DNA from: an uncultured Porphyromonadaceae bacterium
Lineage (GTDB): Bacteria > Bacteroidota > Bacteroidia > Bacteroidales > Muribaculaceae
Assembly: GCA_900548875.1 (NCBI GenBank)
Contig: URMA01000021.1
Location: 1 to 43,652 of the forward strand
Length of the DNA: 43,652 bases
Direction: 5' to 3'
The notes below the pieces were generated by a model. That model ran no database searches. It worked only from the letters and a program-made list of their open reading frames with translations, and was not told the origin of the DNA. The first letter of the stretch is position 1. Each line of letters opens with the position of its first letter. Below are positions 8,248 to 18,082 of the stretch, one piece after another. Both the position numbers and the translations under genes were made by a program.

Positions 8248-9357
8248 ATGGCAGAAACATCATTGTTACATCGTCTGGACGGCATCGACGCACGTTTTGA
8301 AGAAGTGAGCCTTTTAATCACCGACCCTTCTGTTATCAGCGACATGAAAAGATTTGTCAAACTGACAAAAGAATATAAAGACCTTGAAAAGCTTACCAGT
8401 GTCACCAACAAGTACAAAAAAATGCTGAAAGACATTGACGAGGCAAAAGCCGTGCTGGAAACAGAAACCGACCCGGAATTAAAAGAACTTGCCAAAGAAG
8501 AGCTCGAAGCCAACACCAACGCGATTCCGGCAATGGAAGAAGAAATAAAACTGCTTCTCATTCCAGAAGATCCGGAAGACTACAAAAATGCCATCATTGA
8601 AATCCGCGGCGGTACAGGAGGCGACGAAGCCGCCATTTTTGCAGGCGACCTGTTCCGCATGTATGCCAAATACTGCGAGAAAAAAGGTTGGAAACTGGAA
8701 GTGTCCAGTTTCAGTGAAGGCGCCGCCGGTGGTTACAAGGAAATTATCTGTTCCGTTACGGGAGAAAAAGTTTACGGCACACTGAAATATGAGTCAGGCG
8801 TACACCGCGTCCAGCGTGTTCCGGCTACGGAAACACAGGGCCGTGTGCACACTTCGGCCGCATCGGTCGCAGTATTGCCGGAAGCCGAACCCTTTGATGT
8901 GGAAATAAACGAAGGTGAAATCAAATGGGATACATTCCGTTCCGGTGGAGCCGGCGGACAGAACGTAAACAAGGTTGAATCAGGCGTACGCTTACGCTAT
9001 AACTGGAAAAATCCCAATACAGGTCTTGTCGAAGAAATCCTAATTGAATGTACGGAAACCCGCGACCAACCAAAGAACAAAGAGCGTGCATTGTCCCGTC
9101 TGCGTACCTTTATTTACGACAAGGAGCATCAGAAATATGTCGACGACATCGCCTCCCGAAGAAAGACAATGGTGTCGACCGGTGACCGCTCAGCAAAAAT
9201 CCGTACCTACAACTATCCGCAAGGCCGCGTTACGGACCACCGAATCAATTACACAATGTATAATTTGGCAGCGTTTATGGACGGTGACATCCAAGAATGC
9301 ATCGACAACCTTATCATTGCCGAAAACGCTGAAAAGCTAAAGGAAAGTGAATTATAA
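8248..9357 (+). CDS. prfA: Peptide chain release factor 1
   Basis: Recognises UAA and UAG stop codons and triggers peptidyl-tRNA hydrolysis. The 369-aa protein has the GGQ motif at 236-238 (GGAGGQNVNK) and the RF1-specific PxT tripeptide as Pro-Ala-Thr at 192-194 in HRVQRVPATETQGR, which separates it from RF2 (SPF). No programmed frameshift is present, as expected for RF1. Length is normal (about 355-370). pyrF follows after 20 nt with no terminator between, so the two are probably co-transcribed. Confidence 0.97.
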   Translation: MAETSLLHRLDGIDARFEEVSLLITDPSVISDMKRFVKLTKEYKDLEKLTSVTNKYKKMLKDIDEAKAVLETETDPELKELAKEELEANTNAIPAMEEEIKLLLIPEDPEDYKNAIIEIRGGTGGDEAAIFAGDLFRMYAKYCEKKGWKLEVSSFSEGAAGGYKEIICSVTGEKVYGTLKYESGVHRVQRVPATETQGRVHTSAASVAVLPEAEPFDVEINEGEIKWDTFRSGGAGGQNVNKVESGVRLRYNWKNPNTGLVEEILIECTETRDQPKNKERALSRLRTFIYDKEHQKYVDDIASRRKTMVSTGDRSAKIRTYNYPQGRVTDHRINYTMYNLAAFMDGDIQECIDNLIIAENAEKLKESEL

Positions 9358-9377
9358 ACCACATAACAGACTGGAGT

Positions 9378-10208
9378 ATGAACAGACAGACATTAGTTGA
9401 AAACATCAAGAAGAAACAATCATTCTTATGTGTAGGTCTTGATACTGACCTCAAAAAAGTACCCGAATTTCTTCTTTCAAAAGAAGATCCGATTTTCGAG
9501 TTCAATAAAAGCATTATTGACGCAACTGCCCCATTCTGTATAGCCTACAAGCCCAACCTTGCATTTTACGAATGTTTCGGCACAGAAGGTTGGATAGCAT
9601 TTGAAAAGACAATCAAATACATAAAAGACAATTATCCCGACATTTTCATCATTGCAGATGCAAAACGCGGAGACATAGGCAATACATCAAAAATGTATGC
9701 ACGCAGCTTCTTCGAGCATCTCGACCTCGACGCACTAACGGTTGCCCCCTATATGGGAGAAGACAGTGTGACTCCGTTCCTTGGCTATGACAACAAATGG
9801 GTCATTGTCTTGGGACTTACATCCAACAAGGGTTCGCACGATTTCCAACTGATAAAAGACGAAAACGGCACTCCGTTATTCGAAACTGTCATGCGCAAGG
9901 TTGCATCGTGGGGAACTGAGAACAACACGATGTTTGTAGTCGGAGCCACTCAAGGACAAATGTTTGAGGACGTCCGCAAAATCATTCCAAACCATTTCCT
10001 TCTTGTTCCGGGTGTCGGTGCACAAGGCGGCAGCTTGCAGGAAGTGGCAAAATACGGCATGACTCCGGAATGCGGACTTATCGTCAACTCCTCCCGTGCA
10101 ATCATCTACGCCTCCAACGGAGAAGACTTTGCAGTAGCAGCAGCAAGAGAAGCGGAAAAAGTTCGGAACGAAATGAGCGAGTTACTGAAATCGCATAAAA
10201 TAATTTAA
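9378..10208 (+). CDS. pyrF: Orotidine 5'-phosphate decarboxylase
   Basis: Last step of de novo UMP synthesis, converting OMP to UMP and CO2. The 276-aa length and layout fit the longer type-2 bacterial PyrF rather than the ~230-aa E. coli form. The catalytic Asp-Lys-Asp charge network is visible in IIADAKRGDIGNTS (Asp94, Lys96, Asp99). An early CVGLDTD strand carries a ligand-binding Asp, and the phosphate-binding end reads VPGVGAQGG followed by NSSRAI. Located 20 nt after prfA, probably in the same transcript. Confidence 0.96.
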   Translation: MNRQTLVENIKKKQSFLCVGLDTDLKKVPEFLLSKEDPIFEFNKSIIDATAPFCIAYKPNLAFYECFGTEGWIAFEKTIKYIKDNYPDIFIIADAKRGDIGNTSKMYARSFFEHLDLDALTVAPYMGEDSVTPFLGYDNKWVIVLGLTSNKGSHDFQLIKDENGTPLFETVMRKVASWGTENNTMFVVGATQGQMFEDVRKIIPNHFLLVPGVGAQGGSLQEVAKYGMTPECGLIVNSSRAIIYASNGEDFAVAAAREAEKVRNEMSELLKSHKII

Positions 10209-10251
10209 GGTATTTTTGCGAGTTCGCAATATCGCTTTGAAATAATATTAG

Positions 10252-10259
10252 TATATTTG
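10252..10259 (+). promoter_or_regulatory. -7 box of the pgk promoter
   Basis: TATATTTG matches TAnnTTTG exactly, 41 nt before the pgk ATG. A second match, TATTTTTG at 10211-10218, could be an alternative upstream start. Confidence 0.5.
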
Positions 10260-10300
10260 TCACGATTTAAGAAATTAACTATCTAATATAGAATAACGAT

Positions 10301-11566
10301 ATGACTAACATTGACAATTACGATTTCAAAGGCAAAAAAGTCTTTGTTCGTGTAGACTTTAACGTTCCATTGGACGAAAACTTCAACATCACAGACGACA
10401 CTCGTATGGTTAAAGCTATGCCGACAATCAAGAAAATTCTTGCTGAAGGCGGTAGCGTAATCCTTGGTTCTCACCTGGGTCGTCCTAAGAAAGGTCCGGA
10501 AGACAAATTCTCTTTGAAACACATTGTTGAACACTTGAAAGAACTTCTTCCTGGAACTACTGTTAAATTCGCAAGCGACAGCCGTGGCGAAATCGCTGTA
10601 AATGCAGCAAAAGACCTGAAACCAGGCGAAGTGCTTCTTCTCGAAAACCTCCGTTTCTATGCAGCTGAAGAAGGCAAACCAAGAGGTTTGGCTGATGATG
10701 CTTCTGACGAAGAAAAAGCAGCAGCTAAGAAAGCCGTTAAAGAAGACCAGAAGAAATTCGCTCAAGAATTGGCAAGCTACGCCGATGCTTATGTAAACGA
10801 TGCATTCGGAACAGCACACCGTGCTCACGCTTCCACAGCAGTTATGGCTGAATACTTCAAGAGCGAAGACAAAATGTTCGGCTATTTGATGCAGAACGAA
10901 GTAAACGCCGTAGAACGCGTTCTCAACCATATCGAACATCCGTTCACTGCAATCATGGGCGGCAGCAAGGTTTCTTCAAAAATCGATATCATCACTAACC
11001 TTCTTACAAAAGTCGACAACCTCATCATTGCCGGTGGTATGACTTACACATTTGTAAAGGCTCTTGGTGGTTCAATCGGTCAGTCAATCTGCGAAGACGA
11101 CAAGCTCGACCTTGCTTTGAACATCATCGAAACAGCTAAGAAAAACAACGTAAATCTTGTTCTTGCCGTTGACGCTAAAATTGGCGACAATTTCAGCAAC
11201 GACTGCAACACCAAGTTCTGCGATGTTCGTGAAATTCCTGACGGTTGGGAAGGTTTGGATATCGGTCCTAAATCTGAAGAACTGTTTGCAAAGGTTATCC
11301 GTACATCTAAGACTATTCTTTGGAACGGTCCTACAGGCGTATTCGAATTCGAAAACTTCACACACGGTAGCCGCGCTGTAGGTGAAGCCATTGCAGAAGC
11401 AACAAAGAACGGTGCATTCTCTTTGGTAGGTGGTGGTGACTCTGTTGCATGTGTCAACAAGTTTGGCCTTGCCGACAAAGTTTCTTATGTTTCTACCGGT
11501 GGTGGTGCTTTGCTTGAAGCTATTGAAGGTAAAGTTTTGCCAGGTATCGCAGCCGTACAAGCTTAA
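10301..11566 (+). CDS. pgk: Phosphoglycerate kinase
   Basis: Glycolytic enzyme that makes ATP from 1,3-bisphosphoglycerate and ADP, forming 3-phosphoglycerate. The 421-aa protein has the N-terminal signature VRVDFNVPLDE, the substrate-binding LGSHLGRPK, the conserved AHRAHAST, the hinge motif IMGGSKVSSKI, and the C-terminal nucleotide-binding WNGPTGVFE and GGGDS. Length is slightly above the usual 390-400, with an insertion near residues 126-145 that is rich in Asp, Glu, Ala and Lys. Codons are highly biased, as expected for an abundant protein. It ends at a strong terminator. Confidence 0.98.
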   Translation: MTNIDNYDFKGKKVFVRVDFNVPLDENFNITDDTRMVKAMPTIKKILAEGGSVILGSHLGRPKKGPEDKFSLKHIVEHLKELLPGTTVKFASDSRGEIAVNAAKDLKPGEVLLLENLRFYAAEEGKPRGLADDASDEEKAAAKKAVKEDQKKFAQELASYADAYVNDAFGTAHRAHASTAVMAEYFKSEDKMFGYLMQNEVNAVERVLNHIEHPFTAIMGGSKVSSKIDIITNLLTKVDNLIIAGGMTYTFVKALGGSIGQSICEDDKLDLALNIIETAKKNNVNLVLAVDAKIGDNFSNDCNTKFCDVREIPDGWEGLDIGPKSEELFAKVIRTSKTILWNGPTGVFEFENFTHGSRAVGEAIAEATKNGAFSLVGGGDSVACVNKFGLADKVSYVSTGGGALLEAIEGKVLPGIAAVQA

Positions 11567-11585
11567 AAATTACTAAAACATAGAC

Positions 11586-11621
11586 AAAAGCGCTCTTCGT
11601 AATCATGAAGGGCGCTTTTTT
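11586..11621 (+). terminator. Rho-independent terminator of pgk
   Basis: Arms 11586-11598 and 11607-11619 (13 bp, one G·T) enclose an 8-nt loop, followed by a T-run to 11621. It begins 19 nt after the pgk stop. Confidence 0.9.
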
Positions 11622-11658
11622 GTTGCCATTTGAACACATTAATAAAAAATTTATTTAG

Positions 11659-11666
11659 TACTTTTG
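11659..11666 (+). promoter_or_regulatory. -7 box of the mutAB promoter
   Basis: TACTTTTG is an exact TAnnTTTG match. The leader to the mutA ATG would be about 85 nt; I see no riboswitch-like structure in it. Confidence 0.6.
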
Positions 11667-11756
11667 CATAGATAAATATATGCGATTTTATAAGACAATT
11701 AGAAATCGATAAGTATTAAAATACAACCTAAACTCTAAACTCATATTTTTAAAATT

Positions 11757-13610
11757 ATGGCAGAAAACAGAGAAAAATTGTTCGACCAATTCCCTCCTGT
11801 TTCTACTGAAACATGGAAAGAAAAAGTCATTGCCGACCTTAAAGGCGCTGATTTCGACAAGAAATTGGTATGGCGAACAAACGAAGGTTTCAATGTACAG
11901 CCAATGTATCGTGCTGAAGACATCGAAAATCTGAAGACAACAAACTCTCTTCCTGGAGAGTATCCGTTCATCAGAGGTACAAAAACCACCAATGAATGGT
12001 ACATTCGCCAATCTATTGTAGTTGAGAACGTTGAAGAAGCCAATGCAAAAGCTAAAGATGTAACTTCCAAAGGTGTTACTTCACTGGGCTTCCAAGTAAA
12101 GAAAGACGAACTCACAGCTGCCGATTTCAAGACTCTGCTCGATGGCATCAATGTAGAAAAGACAGAAATCAACATCGAAGCTTGTCCTCGTCACGCAGTT
12201 GCTAACGCAAAAGCTTTGGTTGAATATCTCAAATCAGCCAATCTGGTAGACGTATTCAAGGGTTCTATTAAATTCGACCCGTTTGTCAGACTTCTCAAAC
12301 ATGGTGTTGACTTCCCGGGTGACATCAAAGCAACAGCGAAAGAACTTCTTGCAATCGTTGCTCCGGTCAAGAACTTGAGAGTATTTACAGTTGATTCTGT
12401 TATGCTGAGCGATGCCGGTGCTTATATTGCACAAGAATTGGGATATGCTTTGTCATGGGGTAACGAATGGATGGCTCAATTGACAGAAGCTGGCGTTTCT
12501 GCTGATGAAGCTGCAAAACGCATCAAATTCAACATGGGCATCTCTTCCAACTACTTCATGGAAATTGCAAAATTCCGTGCCGCACGTATGCTTTGGGCTC
12601 AAATCGTAAAACAATACAAGCCTGAATGTGACTGTGCTTGCAAAATGAATGTTCACGCTGCAACATCCAAATTCAATCAGACAATCTTCGATGCCTACGT
12701 GAACTTGCTCCGTACACAAACAGAAACCATGTCTGCTGCCATTGCCGGTGTAGATTCAATCACTGTTACTCCGTTTGATGCACAATACAAGACTCCGGAC
12801 GATTTCTCTGAAAGACTTGCACGCAACCAGCAACTTCTTCTGAAGGAAGAAAGCCACATGGATAAAATCACCGACCCTGCCGGCGGTTCATACTATGTTG
12901 AAACTTTGACTGTTTCTATCGCCGACATAGCTTGGAAACTCTTCCTTGAACTTGAAGAAAAAGGCGGTTTCTATGCAGCACTTAAAGAAGGCTATGTTCA
13001 GACTCAGGTAACTGAAACATCTAAAAAACGTCACGCAGACGTAGCTAAAAGAAAAGAATCGCTGCTCGGAACGAACCAATTCCCGAACTTCAACGAAATG
13101 GCTGGTGACAAGATCGTTTTGAAAGACTGCAAATGCGGTTGCGCTCATAACGAAGAAGGTGGCGTAGCTACCATCCCGACAGCAAGAGCTGCCAGTGATT
13201 TTGAAGCACTTCGTCTTGCAACAGAAAAAGCAGCAAACCGTCCGAAAGTGTTTATGTTGACAATCGGCAACCTTGCAATGCGTCTGGCTCGTTCTCAATT
13301 CTCAGCAAACTTCTTCGCATGCGCCGGCTACGAAATCATCGACAACCTCGGATTCAACAGTGTAGAGGAAGGTATCAATGCCGCTATGGAAAAGAAGGCT
13401 GATATTGTTGTGTTATGTTCTAGCGACGATGAATATGCAACATACGCTCCGGAAGCATTCAAACTTCTCAACGGACGTGCTGAATTTGTTGTAGCAGGAA
13501 ATCCGGCTTGCACTGAAGAACTTCAAGCTGCTGGTATCACTAACTTTGTTCACGTTCGCAGCAATGTTCTCGAAACTTTGCAGGCTTTCAATGCTAAACT
13601 ATTAAAATAA
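11757..13610 (+). CDS. mutA: Methylmalonyl-CoA mutase small (beta) subunit
   Basis: Non-catalytic partner of MutB in the heterodimeric B12-dependent mutase that interconverts succinyl-CoA and methylmalonyl-CoA on the route to propionate. The 617-aa protein has the mutase barrel (for example the shared FFMEIAKFRAARMLWA block also present in MutB) and a C-terminal Rossmann-like domain that lacks the DxHxxG cobalamin motif, as expected for this subunit. Two cysteine clusters stand out: CDCAC at 291-295 and CKCGCAH at 458-464, the latter in the linker between the domains. mutB follows after 10 nt. Start ATG is well placed behind the leader and -7 box. Confidence 0.95.
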   Translation: MAENREKLFDQFPPVSTETWKEKVIADLKGADFDKKLVWRTNEGFNVQPMYRAEDIENLKTTNSLPGEYPFIRGTKTTNEWYIRQSIVVENVEEANAKAKDVTSKGVTSLGFQVKKDELTAADFKTLLDGINVEKTEINIEACPRHAVANAKALVEYLKSANLVDVFKGSIKFDPFVRLLKHGVDFPGDIKATAKELLAIVAPVKNLRVFTVDSVMLSDAGAYIAQELGYALSWGNEWMAQLTEAGVSADEAAKRIKFNMGISSNYFMEIAKFRAARMLWAQIVKQYKPECDCACKMNVHAATSKFNQTIFDAYVNLLRTQTETMSAAIAGVDSITVTPFDAQYKTPDDFSERLARNQQLLLKEESHMDKITDPAGGSYYVETLTVSIADIAWKLFLELEEKGGFYAALKEGYVQTQVTETSKKRHADVAKRKESLLGTNQFPNFNEMAGDKIVLKDCKCGCAHNEEGGVATIPTARAASDFEALRLATEKAANRPKVFMLTIGNLAMRLARSQFSANFFACAGYEIIDNLGFNSVEEGINAAMEKKADIVVLCSSDDEYATYAPEAFKLLNGRAEFVVAGNPACTEELQAAGITNFVHVRSNVLETLQAFNAKLLK

Positions 13611-13620
13611 CAGAACAACG

Positions 13621-15759
13621 ATGAGACCAAATTTCAATAATATAGATATCAAATCGGAAGCTTTCAATGTTAAGCACACACCGATTGCAGAAGGAGAAAA
13701 ATGGGTTACTCCGGAACTGATCCCGGTAAAACCGATTTATACAAAAGAAGACCTTGAAGGTCTTGAACATCTGAACTATGTAGCTGGTTTACCTCCTTTC
13801 TTGAGAGGCCCGTACAGCGGTATGTACGCCATCCGTCCTTGGACAATCCGTCAGTATGCAGGTTTCTCAACAGCTGCCGAATCCAATGCATTCTACCGTC
13901 GTAACCTTGCATCAGGACAAAAAGGTCTGTCTGTAGCATTCGACCTTGCTACACACCGCGGTTACGATGCTGACCACGAACGTGTTGTCGGTGATGTTGG
14001 TAAAGCCGGTGTATCTATCTGTTCAGTTGAAGACATGAAGGTGTTGTTCGACGGTATTCCATTGAACAAGATGTCAGTGTCCATGACAATGAACGGTGCC
14101 GTTCTTCCTATCCTCGCCTTCTATATCAACGCAGGTTTGGAACAAGGCGCAAAATTGGAAGAAATGGCCGGTACTATCCAAAATGATATTTTGAAAGAGT
14201 TCATGGTGCGTAACACATATATTTACCCACCGGAATTCTCAATGCGTATCATTGCCGATATTTTTGAATACACTTCCAAGAACATGCCGAAGTTCAACTC
14301 TATCTCTATTTCCGGTTACCACATGCAGGAAGCTGGTGCAACAGCAGATATCGAGTTGGCTTACACATTGGCCGATGGCCTTGAATACATCCGTGCCGGT
14401 GTAAACGCAGGTTTGGACATCGACGCTTTTGCTCCGCGTTTATCTTTCTTCTGGGCAATCGGTATGAACTTCTTCATGGAAATTGCAAAAATGCGTGCAG
14501 CTCGTATGTTGTGGGCTAAAATCGTTAAGCAATTCAACCCGAAGAATCCGAAATCTCTCGCTTTGCGTACACACTGCCAGACTTCAGGATGGTCACTTAC
14601 TGAACAAGATCCGTTCAACAATGTTGGTCGTACTTGTATTGAAGCTATGGGTGCTGCTCTCGGTCACACTCAGTCACTTCACACAAACGCCCTTGACGAA
14701 GCTATTGCATTGCCGACTGACTTCTCTGCACGTATCGCACGTAACACGCAGATCTACATTCAGGAAGAGACTTACATCACAAAGGAAATTGACCCATGGG
14801 CTGGTTCCTACTATGTAGAAGCTTTGACAAACGAGCTTGCTCACAAAGCATGGGAACACATCCAGGAAATCGAGAAACTTGGCGGCATGGCCAAAGCAAT
14901 CGAAACGGGTATTCCTAAATTGCGTATCGAAGAAGCCGCAGCCCGTACTCAGGCTCGCATCGACTCCGGTAAACAAACTATTGTCGGCGTTAACAAATAC
15001 CGTCTGGAAAAAGAAGATCCTATCGATATTCTGGAAATCGACAATACGGAAGTACGTAAAGAACAAATCGAACGTCTCCACGACCTTCGCGCTCACCGCA
15101 ACGAGGCCGATGTCAAGAAAGCATTGGAAGCTATCACAGAATGTGTTCGCACTAAGAAGGGCAACTTGCTCGACTTGGCTGTAAAGGCTGCTGCCGTTAG
15201 AGCTACATTGGGTGAAATCTCCTATGCATGCGAAGAAGTTGTAGGACGTTATAAAGCAGTAATTAGAACTATTTCAGGCGTGTACTCATCAGAAACAAAA
15301 CAAGATCCGGACTTCATCAAGGCACAGCAAATGTGCGCTGAGTTCGCTAAGAAAGAAGGTCGTCAACCGCGTATCATGATTGCCAAGATGGGTCAAGACG
15401 GTCACGACCGTGGTGCTAAAGTTGTAGCTACAGGTTATGCTGACTGTGGTTTCGACGTTGATATGGGCCCATTGTTCCAGACTCCGGCCGAAGCTGCTCG
15501 TCAGGCTGTTGAAAATGACGTTCACTTCCTTGGCGTTTCTTCTTTGGCTGCCGGCCATAAGACGCTTATCCCGCAAGTTATCGAGGAACTTAAGAAATTG
15601 GGACGTGAAGACATCATCGTTATCGCCGGTGGTGTAATTCCTCCACAAGACTATGACTTCCTCTACAAAGCAGGTGTTGCAGCAATCTTTGGTCCTGGTA
15701 CACGTATCCCGGATTCAGCTATCAAGATGCTTGAAATCTACAACTCTACTGCTGAATAA
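13621..15759 (+). CDS. mutB: Methylmalonyl-CoA mutase large (alpha) subunit
   Basis: Catalytic, adenosylcobalamin-binding subunit. The 712-aa protein has an N-terminal (beta/alpha)8 barrel that binds the CoA ester (GPYSGMYAIRPWTIRQYAGF near residue 65) and a C-terminal cobalamin domain. His595 in DGHDRG (593-598) is the expected lower axial cobalt ligand, followed by GYADCGFDVDMGPLF and the GGVIPPQDYDFL strand-loop. Length is normal (about 710-730). In Bacteroidales this enzyme serves succinate-to-propionate fermentation. The chaperone gene meaB, methylmalonyl-CoA epimerase and the decarboxylase are not adjacent. A strong bidirectional hairpin follows. Confidence 0.97.
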   Translation: MRPNFNNIDIKSEAFNVKHTPIAEGEKWVTPELIPVKPIYTKEDLEGLEHLNYVAGLPPFLRGPYSGMYAIRPWTIRQYAGFSTAAESNAFYRRNLASGQKGLSVAFDLATHRGYDADHERVVGDVGKAGVSICSVEDMKVLFDGIPLNKMSVSMTMNGAVLPILAFYINAGLEQGAKLEEMAGTIQNDILKEFMVRNTYIYPPEFSMRIIADIFEYTSKNMPKFNSISISGYHMQEAGATADIELAYTLADGLEYIRAGVNAGLDIDAFAPRLSFFWAIGMNFFMEIAKMRAARMLWAKIVKQFNPKNPKSLALRTHCQTSGWSLTEQDPFNNVGRTCIEAMGAALGHTQSLHTNALDEAIALPTDFSARIARNTQIYIQEETYITKEIDPWAGSYYVEALTNELAHKAWEHIQEIEKLGGMAKAIETGIPKLRIEEAAARTQARIDSGKQTIVGVNKYRLEKEDPIDILEIDNTEVRKEQIERLHDLRAHRNEADVKKALEAITECVRTKKGNLLDLAVKAAAVRATLGEISYACEEVVGRYKAVIRTISGVYSSETKQDPDFIKAQQMCAEFAKKEGRQPRIMIAKMGQDGHDRGAKVVATGYADCGFDVDMGPLFQTPAEAARQAVENDVHFLGVSSLAAGHKTLIPQVIEELKKLGREDIIVIAGGVIPPQDYDFLYKAGVAAIFGPGTRIPDSAIKMLEIYNSTAE

Positions 15760-15780
15760 TTCAACAGTAAAATATTCAAT

Positions 15781-15814
15781 AAAAAATGCAGGAAGAAATC
15801 TTCCTGCATTTTTT
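15781..15814. terminator. Bidirectional terminator between mutB and bglX
   Basis: A perfect 16-bp inverted repeat (15781-15796 and 15799-15814) with A-run and T-run flanks serves both convergent genes. Confidence 0.9.
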
Positions 15815-15835
15815 ATTTACCAGATAAGATTGAGG

Positions 15836-18025
15836 TCAATTCATAACCTCAATCTTATACTTTTCTCCATTTACAATGAGATAATAGTCCCCTGACTCCA
15901 GAAATCTGGTACCATTACTATCTACATAACTGAAATCCCTGTCCGTATCAATTTCAAATTCATACGTAACGCTCTTGCCCGATGGGATTTGTTTCTTTTC
16001 GAAATGCTTCAACTCCATAACTGGACGGGATATTTTGCAATAAGGATCGGAAACAAACCACATAACGGTTTCCGCACCATCGACATTGCTCACATTCTTA
16101 ACCGTAACGCTCGCTTTGAGTTTCCCTCCTTTTTTCACGGATGTGGCAGACAATTGAACTTTACCATACTCAAACTTTGAATAGCTCTGACCATAACCAA
16201 ATGGATATAACGGATTACTTGTCATATTTTTGTACAAGCCATGATCCGGCAGACGGGCCGGTTTACGACGGTTGTAATAGATAGGAATCTGCCCTGTTGA
16301 ATATGGGAAAGTCACAGCCAATTTTCCTGAAGGATTTACCCGTCCTGACAAAGCTGCGGCAGCAGGGCGGCCACCCGGAACACCCGGCTGCCATATTTCA
16401 AGTATTGCATCAGCCAGCGGCTCCACCTTCGATAAATCCAATGGACGACCGTTTGACAAAATGACAACGATTTTCTTACCCGTAGATTTCAACTGCTTCA
16501 ACAATTCGACTTGAACTTCCGGAACAGCTATTGTTGTGCGCGAAGTATTCTCACCGCTCCAACTTCGTGGTTCACCCAAACATGCCACAACGACATCCGC
16601 TTTATTGGCAATTTTAACGGCATTGCTGAAATCTGGAGTATCTTCAAAAGAGCAACCATCTGCATATAAAACATTCTTTGTCCCAAATTCTGCAGAAATT
16701 GCATCAAACAATGACGTTACATCCGAACCACGTCCATGGGCCGACCAACTGCCCAACAAATCATCTTGAGCCTTAGCCAAAGGCCCTACTACAGCAATCT
16801 TGACACCCGACTTCAATGGCAATGCCCCATCCTCATTTTTCAAAAGGACCATAGTTTCTTCCGCCAAGCGCTCGGCCACATTCAAACTTTCAGGAAGCAT
16901 TAAACGCTTGGATTCGGGCAACTCATCCGTATAAGGATGCTCAAAAAGTCCCAGTTGAAACTTGACACGAAGGATACGGCTGACAGCATCGTCTATTCTG
17001 CTCATCGGAACTTTCCCTTCCTTTACGAGTTCTGCCAGGAATTTAGAATAGACTCCATCGTTCATATCCATATCGACTCCTGCCATGAAAGCCTTCTCTG
17101 CTGCTTCTTTTTCATCTTTTGCCACTCCCTGAAGGATCAATTGAACAACAGAATCCCAATCCGAAACAACAAAGCCTTCATGCCCCCAACGTTGCTTAAG
17201 AATTTCAGTCAATGTGTAATGATTGGCTGAAGCTGGAACTCCACTGATATCATTGAAAGCACTCATTAAAGTAGCGGCTCCGGCTTTTACACCGGCTTCA
17301 TACGGCGGCAAGTATGTGTCCCACAGCGTTTGTGGCGAGATTTCCGTATACACATAGTCACGACCGGCTTCAGATGCTCCATACCCCACAAAATGTTTCA
17401 AGCAAGCGGCAATACTGTGGGAATCTGACAATCGTTCCCCTTGATAACCTTTTACTGCGGCAACGGCATAGACAGAAGTTGCATAGGGATCTTCACCATA
17501 GCCTTCCATAATTCGTCCCCAACGTCCGTCTCTGGCTACATCGATCATCGGAGAAAACGTCCAATCGACGCCCGACATACGTGATTCCTGCGCGGCGACA
17601 GCTGCTCCCTGTCTCACAAGTTCCGGATTCCAAGTGCAGGCCTGCGCCAACGGCACGGCAAAAACCGTACGGAAACCATGGATAACATCGTATCCAAACA
17701 ACACAGGAATTCCCAAGCGGGTTTCTTCCACCGCTTTTTTCTGCAAACTGTTTCTCGTCCGGGCGTCATTGTCAAAATAGATTACCGAGCCAACTTCTGC
17801 CGGAATCTTCTCTACTGCCTCTCCTATATTGTTAGGGTTATTGTTCGTTCCCAACGTATACTGGGTCAGTTGTAGGATTTTCTCATCCAATGTCATTCTT
17901 GACAACAAATCTGTTACTCGCGTCTCAACTGGCAAGTCCTTATTTTTGTAATCAGCTTCAGCATAAGCTGCGCTCTGAATACACAATAAGGCTACTACAC
18001 TGATTAATAGTCTTCTATAAGTCAT
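15836..18025 (-). CDS. bglX: Periplasmic beta-glucosidase, glycoside hydrolase family 3 (BglX-like)
   Basis: Hydrolyses terminal beta-glucosides from oligosaccharides in the periplasm. The 729-aa protein begins with a signal peptide (LLISVVALLCIQSAAYA, residues 6-22). The GH3 barrel includes KHFVGYG (210-216) and the catalytic nucleophile Asp289 in VVSDWDSV. The second alpha/beta domain and a C-terminal fibronectin-III-like domain follow. Length fits BglX (about 730-765). A frame reaching 18046 would start at TTG inside the -7 box (18044-18051), so the ATG at 18025 is chosen. There is no SusC/SusD pair nearby, so it is not in a visible polysaccharide utilisation locus. Exact linkage specificity is uncertain. 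Confidence 0.93.
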   Translation of the reverse strand: MTYRRLLISVVALLCIQSAAYAEADYKNKDLPVETRVTDLLSRMTLDEKILQLTQYTLGTNNNPNNIGEAVEKIPAEVGSVIYFDNDARTRNSLQKKAVEETRLGIPVLFGYDVIHGFRTVFAVPLAQACTWNPELVRQGAAVAAQESRMSGVDWTFSPMIDVARDGRWGRIMEGYGEDPYATSVYAVAAVKGYQGERLSDSHSIAACLKHFVGYGASEAGRDYVYTEISPQTLWDTYLPPYEAGVKAGAATLMSAFNDISGVPASANHYTLTEILKQRWGHEGFVVSDWDSVVQLILQGVAKDEKEAAEKAFMAGVDMDMNDGVYSKFLAELVKEGKVPMSRIDDAVSRILRVKFQLGLFEHPYTDELPESKRLMLPESLNVAERLAEETMVLLKNEDGALPLKSGVKIAVVGPLAKAQDDLLGSWSAHGRGSDVTSLFDAISAEFGTKNVLYADGCSFEDTPDFSNAVKIANKADVVVACLGEPRSWSGENTSRTTIAVPEVQVELLKQLKSTGKKIVVILSNGRPLDLSKVEPLADAILEIWQPGVPGGRPAAAALSGRVNPSGKLAVTFPYSTGQIPIYYNRRKPARLPDHGLYKNMTSNPLYPFGYGQSYSKFEYGKVQLSATSVKKGGKLKASVTVKNVSNVDGAETVMWFVSDPYCKISRPVMELKHFEKKQIPSGKSVTYEFEIDTDRDFSYVDSNGTRFLESGDYYLIVNGEKYKIEVMN

Positions 18026-18043
18026 ATTCTCGTTTTTTTCTTT

Positions 18044-18074
18044 CAAAATTACTTTTTTTTCAAGTTATAGCAAA
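18044..18074 (-). promoter_or_regulatory. bglX promoter (-33 and -7 boxes)
   Basis: On the minus strand: TTTG at 18074-18071, 19-nt spacer, TAATTTTG at 18051-18044. Both elements match the Bacteroidota consensus. The upstream TTG codon overlaps the -7 box, which fixes the start at 18025. Confidence 0.75.
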
Positions 18075-18082
18075 ATTTGGAA

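Noticed and set aside
10283..10939. 218-codon open frame antisense to pgk
   Set aside because: It mirrors the strongly biased codons of pgk, gives a Phe/Cys/Val-rich translation with no domain, and has no promoter.
11667..11756. Possible cobalamin riboswitch before mutAB
   Set aside because: The leader is only about 85 nt, AT-rich, and shows no B12-box-like motif or multi-stem fold.
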